A stretch of DNA of 64,000 nucleotides from Azonexus hydrophilus DSM 23864 (GTDB lineage Bacteria > Pseudomonadota > Gammaproteobacteria > Burkholderiales > Rhodocyclaceae): positions 461,209 through 525,208 of the forward strand of contig NZ_KE386925.1 of assembly GCF_000429605.1 (NCBI RefSeq), read 5' to 3'. Below are positions 27,237 through 35,603 of this stretch, one piece after another. Positions within the stretch are counted from its first letter, which is position 1. Each line of letters begins with the position of its first letter. The notes under the pieces were generated by a model that had not been told where the DNA came from, did no database searches, and saw nothing but the letters and a program-made list of their open reading frames with translations. The position numbers were made by a program, and so were the translations under genes.

Positions 27237-27243
27237 ATTTATG
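27236..27243 (-). promoter_or_regulatory. T4-late-like promoter octamer CATAAATA, HNH gene
   Basis: CATAAATA on the minus strand, 44 nt upstream of the HNH start codon and 23 nt after the stop of gene 27267-27533. A short inverted repeat flanks the octamer (see the hairpin entry at 27209). Confidence 0.6.
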
Positions 27244-27266
27244 GATGACTGAGTAATAATTGACCT

Positions 27267-27533
27267 TTAATAGTCTTGGGCGAGCATAATTGTTGTGTAG
27301 CTTCTATCCCATTCCGTGCAGATATAGAACTTCTGACCATTCACCACATACGCAGATAAGACTCTTCCATCTTCTTCGGCTGCTTGATCATTCAACATCT
27401 TGTCAGCCTTGCACAGATCGCCCCAGTCTCTTGCTCCATGACGAAACAAAAGATCGGTTAAATCTACGTTGTGCTCAGTTGCATAGTTAAGACAGTTCCT
27501 TGTTACCACTACTCGACCTAGCGTGAATGACAT
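27267..27533 (-). CDS. Phage/plasmid family protein of unknown function
   Basis: 88 residues (MSFTLGRVVVTRNCLNYATEHNVDLTDLLFRHGARDWGDLCKADKMLNDQAAEEDGRVLSAYVVNGQKFYICTEWDRSYTTIMLAQDY). The pattern RHxxxDWGDL....D...N.......RxLSAY....xKxxIxTExDRSxTTIxLxxxY is one I recognise from short proteins common on plasmids and phages, without known function. Its leader carries a terminator-like hairpin directly before the ribosome site GGAGG. Confidence 0.65.
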   Translation of the reverse strand: MSFTLGRVVVTRNCLNYATEHNVDLTDLLFRHGARDWGDLCKADKMLNDQAAEEDGRVLSAYVVNGQKFYICTEWDRSYTTIMLAQDY

Positions 27534-27547
27534 ATAACCTCCAAAAG

Positions 27548-27570
27548 AAAAAGGGCCGTTGATGGCCCTC
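27548..27570 (-). terminator. Terminator-like hairpin before gene 27267-27533
   Basis: On the minus strand AGGGCC ATCAAC GGCCCT forms a stem followed by TTTTTCTTTT and GGAGG. The CTTTTTCTTTTGGAG arrangement is the same as in the leader of the adjacent HNH gene. Confidence 0.65.
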
Positions 27571-27599
27571 TTATCTTCCTTTGGCTATACGTGAATCGA

Positions 27600-27833
27600 T
27601 CAAGCGTTAAAGTAAAGTGGTCGGCTGTGATCGTTTCTTTGTATCTCGTGAATGGCTTTCAATGCTTGCCCTTCCGTTCCCCCTGCCATGAGTACCTTTG
27701 GAACAGAAATCGCTCTATGCATTTCGCCCCCACACTCAAGGCACACTAAACATGAAGTGTCGTCCGATGCCACATAAGCCTCTTTGGTTGCATTGCAGTC
27801 TGCGCACACGTAGTCATACATTCGCTTTGCCAT
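27600..27833 (-). CDS. FmdB-like zinc-ribbon protein
   Basis: 77 residues (MAKRMYDYVCADCNATKEAYVASDDTSCLVCLECGGEMHRAISVPKVLMAG). Two CxxC pairs (CADC and CLECGG) in an N-terminal zinc ribbon, followed by the hydrophobic stretch typical of FmdB regulatory-type proteins, which many phages encode among structural or terminase genes. Function unknown; a zinc-bound structural or assembly role is inferred. Confidence 0.75.
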   Translation of the reverse strand: MAKRMYDYVCADCNATKEAYVASDDTSCLVCLECGGEMHRAISVPKVLMAGGTEGQALKAIHEIQRNDHSRPLYFNA

Positions 27834-27845
27834 CTAGTTGTCTCC

Positions 27846-29309
27846 TTATCCGATGACGATCATTCGCAGCAGTTCAGTTCTTGAATGCTGGATAACGTAC
27901 AGGAACGGAACAGTAGTTGCCCCATCGATGTAAGGAAGTACAACCAACTTATCTCCATCCACTGTCGTGCTCTGTGGGTAGGCATTGGTCGCAAATGCTT
28001 CTAGGTAGTTCTTTGCTACGTTGAAACGGAAGATGCGGCCTGTGCCTTCCTTCTGGATATATATGTTCCCGTTCCAATCCACCGAGCAAGAACCAGTGTT
28101 GAAGGTTTCCATCTGGCCGCCGTATGTGTTTGCGATCCATGTGTTTGCAGAGATGTCATACACGTCAAGTGCAGAGCTACCAGCACCTCGGAATGAATAG
28201 ATGTAGCGGCCATTCTGTTTAACCAATGTGCCTGTTTGCATCAACGGCTTGCCTTGTGCTCCTTGCCAGTCAGGATCAGCTACGCTATTGATCCAGTCAG
28301 CATTTCCGCCACCTGCGAGGCTAGCCCCACGAGCAGCAACTGGTGTGATCGTTACCCAAGTATTCGTGCTGATTGTGTAGCGGTACATGTTGGCTGAGTT
28401 GTTGCCAAGCAAGTACATGTAGTCATCATTGCCTTCGATTGAATAGACACTGGTTGCGTCTGGCGTGACAGTCCATGCAGCCGATACAGTGAGGGTCGTT
28501 GCCGTGTTGCTCGCTACTGTTCTGACCTGTCCCGCGCCTGTGCCTGAGACGATACGAACCTGGGCGTTGGCATAAGCATTGGTCGGCCAGCTCTTCGCAC
28601 TGTTGATCAATGTCGTTGATGTATTGCTGCCAGTGCTTGTGCCTGTCTCGAATGCACCCTCTGCGCTTCCTGTGCTTACTAATTGCCCAGTCGTTCCCCA
28701 TGATGTCGGAAGACCTGTAACGCTCTTCTGAGTCCATGCGTTTGTTGCTCGATCATAAACAGCAAAGCCAACTGCACCACTGCCAGCGTTGAAGAACCAA
28801 ACCGAACCCGACCAGATTTGATATACAGTCGTTGCATCAAAGGCCACGGAAGCTGCTGGCGTTACGGTAATGACGGCATTGGCGCCAATGGTGTTCGATT
28901 CGATCTTCCCTTCGTAACCTGCTCCACTGCCACCAACGATTCGAATCTTGCATCCTCGAATGTCGCGCACGATGGTTCGGTTTGTGATGATCGTTGTCGT
29001 CGATCCGCCCGTTGCTGTGTTTTGAATAGTGCCACCGGGAGCACCGAGCGCTCTGAACTCACCGCATGATCCTGAGCCGAATGATCCTGCAATGCCTGAG
29101 CTTGGAACTTGAATCCATGCATCCTGTTCGGCGTTGTAGTTCCAGATGCTCGATGTGCCGTTGATCAAATAGTTTGCATCATCGGCAGGTAGCAACCCGC
29201 TCTTGTCACCAAGGAAGAATGAACCCGCTGCGGTATTGCTCGGCGAGGGTGTGCAGAACTCCCATGCCTTTCTGTGTAGTAGCTTTCGCAAGTTGATTGT
29301 TGTTGTCAT
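27846..29309 (-). CDS. Propeller-like virion structural protein with duplicated GxGAG module
   Basis: 487 residues. A module of about 45 residues occurs twice: RIVGGSGAGYEGKIESNT to FDATTVYQI, and RIVSGTGAGQVRTVASNT to PDATSVYSI. Around it are Kelch-like repeats (YDRATNAWTQKSV, YRYTISTNTWVTIT, LDVYDISANTWIANTYGG, IFRFNVAKNYLEAF). No signal peptide. The position after the tail-fibre and membrane genes suggests a virion decoration or adhesin-like protein. This is inference; it could also be a fibre tip. Confidence 0.65.
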   Translation of the reverse strand: MTTTINLRKLLHRKAWEFCTPSPSNTAAGSFFLGDKSGLLPADDANYLINGTSSIWNYNAEQDAWIQVPSSGIAGSFGSGSCGEFRALGAPGGTIQNTATGGSTTTIITNRTIVRDIRGCKIRIVGGSGAGYEGKIESNTIGANAVITVTPAASVAFDATTVYQIWSGSVWFFNAGSGAVGFAVYDRATNAWTQKSVTGLPTSWGTTGQLVSTGSAEGAFETGTSTGSNTSTTLINSAKSWPTNAYANAQVRIVSGTGAGQVRTVASNTATTLTVSAAWTVTPDATSVYSIEGNDDYMYLLGNNSANMYRYTISTNTWVTITPVAARGASLAGGGNADWINSVADPDWQGAQGKPLMQTGTLVKQNGRYIYSFRGAGSSALDVYDISANTWIANTYGGQMETFNTGSCSVDWNGNIYIQKEGTGRIFRFNVAKNYLEAFATNAYPQSTTVDGDKLVVLPYIDGATTVPFLYVIQHSRTELLRMIVIG

Positions 29310-29311
29310 TA

Positions 29312-29632
29312 TTAGCTCACGATAATTTGTTGGTAGAGTCTCGAAGACCCCATATCAGAAAAGTTGGTAGGCTCATTGATTCGATAGAACGTTGAGCCAG
29401 TTGTGGGATTCGATACAGCATTGGTGCTCAATGTTGCTGTTGTGTTACCACCAATTGCGTAACCATCAATATCAATGGTCATGCGATCCGTTCTATCCAG
29501 TCGCGGCATCTTTTCGAGAATGGCCGTCAGGGTATAGAGCATGGTGTCATTGAGAGCAGCCAACGAATCCAGCAAAGACTGAATGTTGGTGTCGGTTGCC
29601 TGCTCGTTGTTCGAAGTGTTGTAGAGGGACAT
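29312..29632 (-). CDS. Small putative structural protein
   Basis: 106 residues (MSLYNTSNNEQATDTNIQSLLDSLAALNDTMLYTLTAILEKMPRLD). A helical N-terminus is followed by a Thr/Ser-rich beta part with G-N-T-T-A-T-L. It starts 3 bp upstream of the propeller-like gene and 9 bp after gene 29642-29962, so it is co-transcribed with probable virion genes. No recognised family. Confidence 0.55.
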   Translation of the reverse strand: MSLYNTSNNEQATDTNIQSLLDSLAALNDTMLYTLTAILEKMPRLDRTDRMTIDIDGYAIGGNTTATLSTNAVSNPTTGSTFYRINEPTNFSDMGSSRLYQQIIVS

Positions 29633-29641
29633 GGATGCTCC

Positions 29642-29962
29642 TTACTTGTAATAGGTCATCGTTACGATGCACTTCACTGGGGAGATCAAACTGACAGTCG
29701 CCACGCCGATGATGTACCGTATCGTTGGGTTAAGTTCTGAGCCAGTACCATCAACAACATCTGCCATTGGTAGGCTTGCTTCACCATCCACGCGACAGTA
29801 GAAGTCGCCGGTCGAAGAAAAGATTACAAACCGAGCATCGGCAGGAATCGTTACCGTCTTGGCTACGCGTGCATCAAGTGCTTGTACGTCTATGTGATCC
29901 GAGAACGGAATTGCAAACGATGGATTCCCGTTTGCGTCGATGCCGATTTGAAATGGCTTCAT
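29642..29962 (-). CDS. Small putative virion decoration protein
   Basis: 106 residues, beta-rich (MKPFQIGIDANGNPSFAIPFSDHIDVQALDARVAKTVTIPADARFVIFSSTGDFYCRVDG). Proteins with V-x-x-P-A-D/G-A-x-x-V-x-F-S-x-x-x-D-F-Y are common in phage structural operons. Its start overlaps the stop of the holin-like gene by 1 bp. Function inferred from context only. Confidence 0.55.
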   Translation of the reverse strand: MKPFQIGIDANGNPSFAIPFSDHIDVQALDARVAKTVTIPADARFVIFSSTGDFYCRVDGEASLPMADVVDGTGSELNPTIRYIIGVATVSLISPVKCIVTMTYYK

Positions 29963-30156
29963 TACTTCTCACTCACAGGAATGGTCGTGAAGAATCGAAG
30001 GACGATGATCAGCACACCAACGACTGCTGTAGCGATACCGTAAGTGACCGGATCAAGTGCAGCTTGCAGGTTCGGCAGATACGTTTGAATTGCGCCCAGC
30101 AACATGATCACGAAACCGAAGATGATTGTTTTCGACTTAACTATTTTTGCCCACAT
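29962..30156 (-). CDS. Holin-like two-helix membrane protein
   Basis: 64 residues with two hydrophobic segments (TIIFGFVIMLLGAIQTYL and VTYGIATAVVGVLIIVLRFF) joined by a short loop, charged at both ends (MWAKIVKSK, TTIPVSEK). Size and layout fit a class II-type holin, but a structural membrane protein is possible. It is followed closely by probable virion genes, and no endolysin is visible anywhere in the element. Confidence 0.6.
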   Translation of the reverse strand: MWAKIVKSKTIIFGFVIMLLGAIQTYLPNLQAALDPVTYGIATAVVGVLIIVLRFFTTIPVSEK

Positions 30157-30158
30157 GG

Positions 30159-30368
30159 TTATCTCCCTACGCGTGCCAGCAATGACTTCTTGATTACTGC
30201 CACAGGATGTTCTTCTTGGTCGAAAGCATCGTGTCCGAAACCTCGCTCTGCTTCTTCATCGCCACCACCAAGCTGTTCGATGATGGCGTTCAGTTGCACA
30301 CTTAATGCCTTCAGTTGTTCGAGGATGCCGGTATCCTCTTTGTTGTTGCTCATCTCACTCATCTTCAT
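30159..30368 (-). CDS. Small phage protein of unknown function
   Basis: 69 residues (MKMSEMSNNKEDTGILEQLKALSVQLNAIIEQLGGGDEEAERGFGHDAFDQEEHPVAVIKKSLLARVGR). N-terminal amphipathic helix, acidic middle, basic end. Its start overlaps the gene upstream (30365-30368) and it ends 2 bp before the holin-like gene. An assembly or lysis accessory is possible. Confidence 0.5.
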   Translation of the reverse strand: MKMSEMSNNKEDTGILEQLKALSVQLNAIIEQLGGGDEEAERGFGHDAFDQEEHPVAVIKKSLLARVGR

Positions 30369-30727
30369 TTGACCTTCTCCATTTGGTACGTTGGTTCTTT
30401 TTGTTGTTCTGCTGGCTTATCTTTAACGAAGCCATAACCAATCATTAGGCCGACGACGAGAGGGGCGAGCCACTTTGCTGTTTCGACGATGTACTTCAGG
30501 AAGCCCATACCGTACTTCGCTGTCTTGTACGATTCGAGAGGTTCTTTTATTTCGATCAGGACTTGATCGACTTTCAGTTGCACAAGCTCGATGGAAGTTT
30601 TGATGTCGTTATACTTCTTGTCTTCCAATCGAATGTGATCTTCGAACTCGTTACGCAACTGTTGAACATCTTTATCGAGTTCTTCCACACGTGCGACCAG
30701 TCGGATTAATTCTTCTGTTTGATTCAT
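30365..30727 (-). CDS. Coiled-coil membrane-anchored protein (XhlA/holin-accessory-like)
   Basis: 120 residues. An N-terminal coiled coil (about 3-70, LVARVEELDKDVQQLRNEFEDHIRLEDKKYNDIKTSIELVQLKVD) precedes one membrane helix (WLAPLVVGLMIGYGF) and a short polar tail. The layout resembles XhlA-type holin-associated proteins. It is the first gene after an octamer whose flanking inverted repeat covers its ribosome site. Confidence 0.6.
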   Translation of the reverse strand: MNQTEELIRLVARVEELDKDVQQLRNEFEDHIRLEDKKYNDIKTSIELVQLKVDQVLIEIKEPLESYKTAKYGMGFLKYIVETAKWLAPLVVGLMIGYGFVKDKPAEQQKEPTYQMEKVK

Positions 30728-30752
30728 GGTTGGCCCTTTTCAATTGTTCTTC

Positions 30753-30760
30753 TATTTATG
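30753..30760 (-). promoter_or_regulatory. CATAAATA octamer inside a 12-bp inverted repeat
   Basis: CATAAATA on the minus strand, 26 nt upstream of the start of 30365-30727. Arms GTTGGCCCTTTT (30762-30773) and AAAAGGGCCAAC (30729-30740) flank it. The second arm contains the AAGGG ribosome site and ends 1 nt before the ATG. RNA starting downstream of the octamer would lack the first arm. Confidence 0.7.
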
Positions 30761-30778
30761 AAAAAGGGCCAACGTCTA

Positions 30779-32230
30779 TTACGCATACACAGTAACTACG
30801 GCGTATCCATCGCCGCCCGATTGTGCGCTGTTGTTTAGCCCACCGGCACCTCCGCACGCATTTCCAAGATTGGTATCGCGATTGTTGTTTAGCGACAAAC
30901 ACCAACCCCCAAGACCTGTTCCTGAACCGCTTCGCGACATCCCTCCGGTAGAAGCCCAGCCTGAACCTGCTGCTGCCGGAACATTACCAGCCGAAACAGA
31001 ACCTCCAGCCGCACCAGCAATGGAGAAGAATCCTGCTGTAACTACTCCACCCGCACCACCAGCCGCCTCCGCAGATACGGCAGCCTGGGCGCCACCCGCG
31101 CCCCCGTTTGCTGAGATCGTAATAACTTGGGTTGATGGAATGTGCCAAACGAGAAGCTGTGTTGCGCCACCCGCGCCTCCGTTTGCATTTGCTCCCGATG
31201 TTCCACGGGTGCCACCCGCACCAATGATGAAAGTTCCTTCACCGCTTGGAAATTTAGATGCCAGTATGTCGAAGCGAACATATGCGCCCCCGCCCCCACC
31301 AGCAGCATTGCCCGTAGTGAGACGATTACCTCCTCCTCCTCCAGCACCCCACATTTCTACAACAACAACTGCCGAGCTTGGCAATCCACTTGGGACTTGC
31401 CACACATACGAACCCGCTGCATCAAAAACCGATTGATGCACAATGCCGACATTGGTTAGGTGTCTCCCATCGACCGCCGGGAGCATCGCATTTTCGTCTA
31501 GCTGAATGATGTTGTTAGCTGCTGTGCCGAGAGGTGTAGTCGCCGCCGTGGTCAACCCAAGATTTAGTCGAGCGGCTGCGGTTGTTACGGCACCAGTTCC
31601 TCCCGAGGCGATGGGAATCGGTAAAGCTATTGACGCCGCTGACGCTGCTGCTGCCATTGCTGAACTGCTGGCAGCAATAGCACTATCAGAAGCACTATCC
31701 GCAGATGCTGCCGCAGCAATAGCAGAGTTGTTCGCCGCCGCCGCACTATTAGATGAACTCAATTCAAGTGCAGGTAATACACCATCTGTATATTCTTTAT
31801 TAACTGCATCGTGTGGATTAATCGGGGATGCCACATTTACAATATTGCGATTGGTTGCATCCAAGTTCCCACCATTGTTCTCATGAAACGTAAGCGCTGC
31901 TTGCTCCTGTAGCATCATCACTACACGATCAAAATCTCTATCGAGAACATCAGCGGTAATCGATCCGCCCTCAACATAATCCGTAATTCGCGTCATGGAC
32001 GTTTCACGAACTAATCGAACAGATGATCCGTTTGATGGAGCTGTCACGAATACTACAGAACCACCTTCGACGTTTCCCACCCCCGTGACCGAGTAACCAT
32101 AAGCGACAAATAATCCATTGACGTAAACCTGAAGATCGCTAGAGTCCAGAATCTGAAAAGGATAAGCAAATGTCTTTACAGAACCATTTGCGACGTAAGT
32201 AATAACTGGGGTTTGTTGAAGTACAGGCAT
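30779..32230 (-). CDS. Tail fibre protein with T7-type N-terminus and Gly-rich C-terminus
   Basis: 483 residues. The first ~115 residues (MPVLQQTPVITYVANGSVKT to VMMLQEQA) are the T7 gp17-type tail-attachment domain and nearly match the other fibre at 32770-34119. A collagen-like or coiled Ala/Ser region follows (AAANNSAIAAAASADSASDSAIAASS). The C-terminal third is Gly-rich (MWGAGGGGGNRLTTG, GGAGGATQLLVWHI), as in many receptor-binding tips. Its 5' leader is identical to that of the second fibre gene. Confidence 0.85.
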   Translation of the reverse strand: MPVLQQTPVITYVANGSVKTFAYPFQILDSSDLQVYVNGLFVAYGYSVTGVGNVEGGSVVFVTAPSNGSSVRLVRETSMTRITDYVEGGSITADVLDRDFDRVVMMLQEQAALTFHENNGGNLDATNRNIVNVASPINPHDAVNKEYTDGVLPALELSSSNSAAAANNSAIAAAASADSASDSAIAASSSAMAAAASAASIALPIPIASGGTGAVTTAAARLNLGLTTAATTPLGTAANNIIQLDENAMLPAVDGRHLTNVGIVHQSVFDAAGSYVWQVPSGLPSSAVVVVEMWGAGGGGGNRLTTGNAAGGGGGAYVRFDILASKFPSGEGTFIIGAGGTRGTSGANANGGAGGATQLLVWHIPSTQVITISANGGAGGAQAAVSAEAAGGAGGVVTAGFFSIAGAAGGSVSAGNVPAAAGSGWASTGGMSRSGSGTGLGGWCLSLNNNRDTNLGNACGGAGGLNNSAQSGGDGYAVVTVYA

Positions 32231-32254
32231 GTCTTCTCCTAAAGAATTTGCCTG

Positions 32255-32262
32255 TATTTATG
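32255..32262 (-). promoter_or_regulatory. CATAAATA octamer, tail fibre 1
   Basis: CATAAATA on the minus strand, 25 nt upstream of the ATG. TACAGGCA (32249-32256, overlapping the octamer) pairs with TGCCTGTA (32222-32229), which includes the start codon; AGGAG lies in the loop. Confidence 0.7.
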
Positions 32263-32274
32263 TTTAGGTATTTG

Positions 32275-32760
32275 TTAAGCCGAGATGGTTAGTGCAAATC
32301 TAAACAAGTCATCCAGTTGTTCATCCGTAAGATTCAAAACGGACTGAAGAGAAAGAACCGTTGGGCTGTTACGTTTGAATACTGCCGCATCTTCCCAAGC
32401 AATCTTAATGAAACGATCCTCACTAGAAGCGATGAATGTTTCAATATCCTCCAGCAACCCAGCTTGAAATAATGCTGCGCGTGCTTGGAAGCGAGAGACT
32501 TCAACAGTATCTCGCCAGTTCATCAACACTTCTTCTGGTGTTAGTTCTACTGTCTCTTCCTGTTCGGCACTCTCTGTAACTGTTTCAAATATCCAACCAT
32601 TCTCCCATCGTGCTACTTTACCTTCCGGGATCATAGGAGGCTCAACATCAACAGCGCCCCCAGGTATCAGAAACACTCCCGGTTCTAGTGGAGATTCATC
32701 TGCCACTACCGGCCCAACGTAATAACCAATGTCGTTTAATTGCGATACGATCTTATTCAT
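32275..32760 (-). CDS. Tail fibre assembly-type protein
   Basis: 161 residues. The N-terminus (YYVGPVVADESPLEPGVFLIPGGAVDVEPPMIPEGKVARWENGWIFETV) follows the common pattern of phage fibre-assembly proteins. The C-terminal part (VSRFQARAALFQAGLLEDIETFIASSEDRFIKIAWEDAAVFKRNSPTVLSL) is a widespread phage module next to tail genes. It lies between the two fibre genes, 9 bp from the end of fibre 2. A chaperone role is inferred. Confidence 0.7.
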   Translation of the reverse strand: MNKIVSQLNDIGYYVGPVVADESPLEPGVFLIPGGAVDVEPPMIPEGKVARWENGWIFETVTESAEQEETVELTPEEVLMNWRDTVEVSRFQARAALFQAGLLEDIETFIASSEDRFIKIAWEDAAVFKRNSPTVLSLQSVLNLTDEQLDDLFRFALTISA

Positions 32761-32769
32761 TTTGCTTCC

Positions 32770-34119
32770 TTAGTATTTGATGCAAGCTAGCAAGGCAACG
32801 TTTCGTGGTCGTGCTTCGGTTCCACCATCAGCGTTAATGCTCAGTGTGTGGGTGTGCGCTCCAGAACTTCCGGTATAAGGTTGAGCACCATAAGTGTTTT
32901 CTGCATACCCCCAGGTCGATGCGCCGCTACTCTCACCGCCTCCGCTTTTCGGTATTGTGTGGGTGTGCGCCCCTGCACTAGCTGCCGATCCTGTGTGAGT
33001 GTGGCTCTTGTTCTGGTCAGTTTGTGCAGAGCCAATTGCTCGCCCTGTATCCACTCCACGTGCATCATCCCAACCTCGAATGAACTCGCCCCGCAGGTCA
33101 GGGAGCTTGAAAGTCGTTGATCCATCCCCTGCACCGTATGTTGTTCCGATAACAGCAAACAACGCTGCATATGTGGTGCGTGAAACCAAAGCCCCGTTCG
33201 CTTTCAAATAACCTGCTGGTGCTGTGCTTGTCGCAAAGTAAGAAACAATGCCGACAGGAACTTCAACTGTCTCTGTGTAGGACAACTGAATCTGTTCATT
33301 AGCACCAGCATTCAAAGTTGTCTTTGTTAGGCTTCCAGATACAACCAGCTTGTTATTCAGCTTATCTGCTGTCGTATCTGTTTCTGAAACCTTCAAGTTA
33401 TTTGATTCAACAAACGACAGTTGCAGCTTTTCGTCATTTCCAGAATCAAGAACCGTCTTCGTTAGTGATCCAGTTACAACCAATTTTGTATCGAGGTTGT
33501 TTGCTGTGTCGTCGTTCGAGGTAATCTTGATGAAACCAGAAACACCGTTTGCGCTGTTCTCTGCTGCTTGTGCGCTAGCTGCTGCCTCGATTGCGCTATT
33601 CGCCGCTTCGATTGCACTTGCTGCTGCCGCATTCGCTTGGGTGATTGCTTGAGCTACTGAACTCGCAGCCGATGTCTCTGTCCAGATTTTTGTTACAGCG
33701 TCTTGTGGGCCAATAGGATCAGAAACATTTACCAGACGGCGTGACTCAATATCGAGAGCGCCACCACTGTTTTCTTTCAATGAGACGGCATCGAGGTACT
33801 GAACCATCATCACCAAACGATCGAAGTCAGCATCGAGCGTTTCTGCTTGAACGTAACCGCCTTCTACATAGTCGGTTGTTCGTTTCGGTATGACGATTCG
33901 AGCTATACGAACCACAGAGCCATTCGCAGGCGGAAGTTCAAAATTGACTACCCCGCCACTTGCTTCTCCAATCCCATCGACTGAATAGTTTGTTGTTGGC
34001 GCTGAATCGATATACACATTCAAGTCATCAAGATCGAGAACTTGAAATGGAAAGCTGAATGATGTTACTGAGCCGTTAGCGGTATAGCTAATAACTGGCG
34101 TTTGTTGAAGTACAGGCAT
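32770..34119 (-). CDS. Tail fibre protein with T7-type N-terminus and collar-type C-terminus
   Basis: 449 residues. The attachment domain (MPVLQQTPVISYTANGSVTS to VMMVQYLD) is paralogous to the other fibre. The middle has two related repeats (SNDDTANNLDTKLVVTGSLTKT and TDTTADKLNNKLVVSGSLTKT). The C-terminus is a phage tail collar domain (GYLKANGALVSRTTYAALF, GDGSTTFKLPDLRGEFIRGWDD) with His-rich ends (KSHTHTG, GAHTHT), probably a metal-binding fibre tip. The two fibres differ mainly in their tips. Confidence 0.87.
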   Translation of the reverse strand: MPVLQQTPVISYTANGSVTSFSFPFQVLDLDDLNVYIDSAPTTNYSVDGIGEASGGVVNFELPPANGSVVRIARIVIPKRTTDYVEGGYVQAETLDADFDRLVMMVQYLDAVSLKENSGGALDIESRRLVNVSDPIGPQDAVTKIWTETSAASSVAQAITQANAAAASAIEAANSAIEAAASAQAAENSANGVSGFIKITSNDDTANNLDTKLVVTGSLTKTVLDSGNDEKLQLSFVESNNLKVSETDTTADKLNNKLVVSGSLTKTTLNAGANEQIQLSYTETVEVPVGIVSYFATSTAPAGYLKANGALVSRTTYAALFAVIGTTYGAGDGSTTFKLPDLRGEFIRGWDDARGVDTGRAIGSAQTDQNKSHTHTGSAASAGAHTHTIPKSGGGESSGASTWGYAENTYGAQPYTGSSGAHTHTLSINADGGTEARPRNVALLACIKY

Positions 34120-34143
34120 GTCTTCTCCTAAAGAATTTGCCTG

Positions 34144-34151
34144 TATTTATG
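34144..34151 (-). promoter_or_regulatory. CATAAATA octamer, tail fibre 2
   Basis: CATAAATA follows the terminase stop directly (TGACATAAATA). The leader to the ATG, and its TACAGGCA/TGCCTGTA arms (34138-34145 and 34111-34118), are identical to those of fibre 1. Confidence 0.7.
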
Positions 34152-35603
34152 TCAAGCCATCTCGCGTTCTATCTCGATACTTTCGCCATGTGGTCGCCAA
34201 GATTTGTAGCCATCAATCTTGTTCTGTATCCCTGCGCCGATTGCAATTGGTAGTTGTTTGATTGCTGAAGCTGGAGCATCAATAAAGTCATCATGCTTAT
34301 CCATTCTTGATGGATTGAAGTCACGCAACTGCGTCATGAACTTTGTCGACATGACGCTTTGATGCACGTGAAGAAAATGAGCACTTAGAGGGATTTCGAA
34401 CGCTTCGATAATTTTTTCACTCTTCTTTTGCGTAGAGTGAATCCCTTGAACGGCAATGCCCAATCCACGAACTTCTTTCAATAGCATTGGTGGCGCGAAT
34501 GCACCGACGCCGTTTGTTTCAATGCAAATCTTTGGCAGCTTAAATTCAAGTGCTGCATCTCGAACTTGCTTGCATTGCTGTTCAATCTCGCCCTTCAGTT
34601 CAATGATGCGGTGGATATACAACTGGCCTTCATAGCTCAAATAAACAATAGCCAGGACCGAGCTATCGCCCTTCTTTGTATTAACAGCCACGTCCCACCA
34701 TGCACAAACAGACTTGATACGGACATCACCAATACGAAGGAGCGACGAACGGTTAGCCGTAATCAACTCTGGCTCACCGTCATAGGTCTGTAGGTTTGTT
34801 GGATCGAGAACTGAATCCTCTACCGCCATCGGGATCAGTTGGTATTGGGAAAAGAACTCTGCACGGCTCTTACATGCAAGCTGCTTGTTGATGATCTCGT
34901 TATGGTCCCAACGCTCATGCCAAGTAACGTCACCTGTGATGTTCGGGAATTCCCCCTTCAGGTTGTTCAGCAATGGGATGACGAGACTGGATGCACCCTT
35001 CCCTACGATCTCTGGATATACGGAGTCATAGGCATGAGGTGTTCCAATGAACAGCTTCTTGCCGCCGGGGTTCAGTAGGTGATGGGATTCAGCGATACGA
35101 GCACGCAACCGCTCGCGCAGGTCTTCGCTACCTGCATTGCGTGGAACCTCAACGTCATCCATGAAAATGAAATCAGCACGTGCACCAGTTACGTTGCTGA
35201 ATATCCCACGTGCTTCAATAGAACTGTTACGTCCTGAGTTGCTTCCTTGGACTACTATTTTTCTAGCCGTCCATGTGCTATCACGACCACGTAAATGTTT
35301 GGCTAGTGGGTTGGTATTGATGACACGTTTGCAGTCCTCAACCATTTTCATGGCTGTATTGTCGTCAGCCGATTGAACAAGGATCAGTAGAGTTGGGTCA
35401 TTAACAAGTAACCAGACTGCGTAGATTGCAGCAATAGAAGATTTACTCGAATTTCTAAAACTTTGCAGTACAGCTACATTGTTGTTCCAGTTGTCACTGT
35501 CTGCGAGAAAGTCAAGAATGCGAATGTGGAATTCAGGTATATGGTCCCAACCATTCACCTTTGCCTGCACAGCAAAGAAAATATCGAGAGGCACTTTATT
35601 CAT
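34152..35603 (-). CDS. Terminase large subunit
   Basis: 483 residues from ATG 35603 (MNKVPLDIFFAVQAKVNGWD). The ATPase part has an adenine/Walker A-like AVLQSFRNSSKSSIAAIYAVWL (about 45-66) and a Walker B-type RADFIFMDDVEVPRNAG. The nuclease part has VCAWWDVAVNTKKGDSSVLAIVY with the acidic residue expected in RNase-H-like terminase nucleases, and later ICIETNGVGAFAPPM. It packages DNA into the prohead. It overlaps the end of the inserted HNH gene by 8 bp. An ATG 24 nt upstream is in frame, but the later start fits the junction better. Confidence 0.85.
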   Translation of the reverse strand: MNKVPLDIFFAVQAKVNGWDHIPEFHIRILDFLADSDNWNNNVAVLQSFRNSSKSSIAAIYAVWLLVNDPTLLILVQSADDNTAMKMVEDCKRVINTNPLAKHLRGRDSTWTARKIVVQGSNSGRNSSIEARGIFSNVTGARADFIFMDDVEVPRNAGSEDLRERLRARIAESHHLLNPGGKKLFIGTPHAYDSVYPEIVGKGASSLVIPLLNNLKGEFPNITGDVTWHERWDHNEIINKQLACKSRAEFFSQYQLIPMAVEDSVLDPTNLQTYDGEPELITANRSSLLRIGDVRIKSVCAWWDVAVNTKKGDSSVLAIVYLSYEGQLYIHRIIELKGEIEQQCKQVRDAALEFKLPKICIETNGVGAFAPPMLLKEVRGLGIAVQGIHSTQKKSEKIIEAFEIPLSAHFLHVHQSVMSTKFMTQLRDFNPSRMDKHDDFIDAPASAIKQLPIAIGAGIQNKIDGYKSWRPHGESIEIEREMA

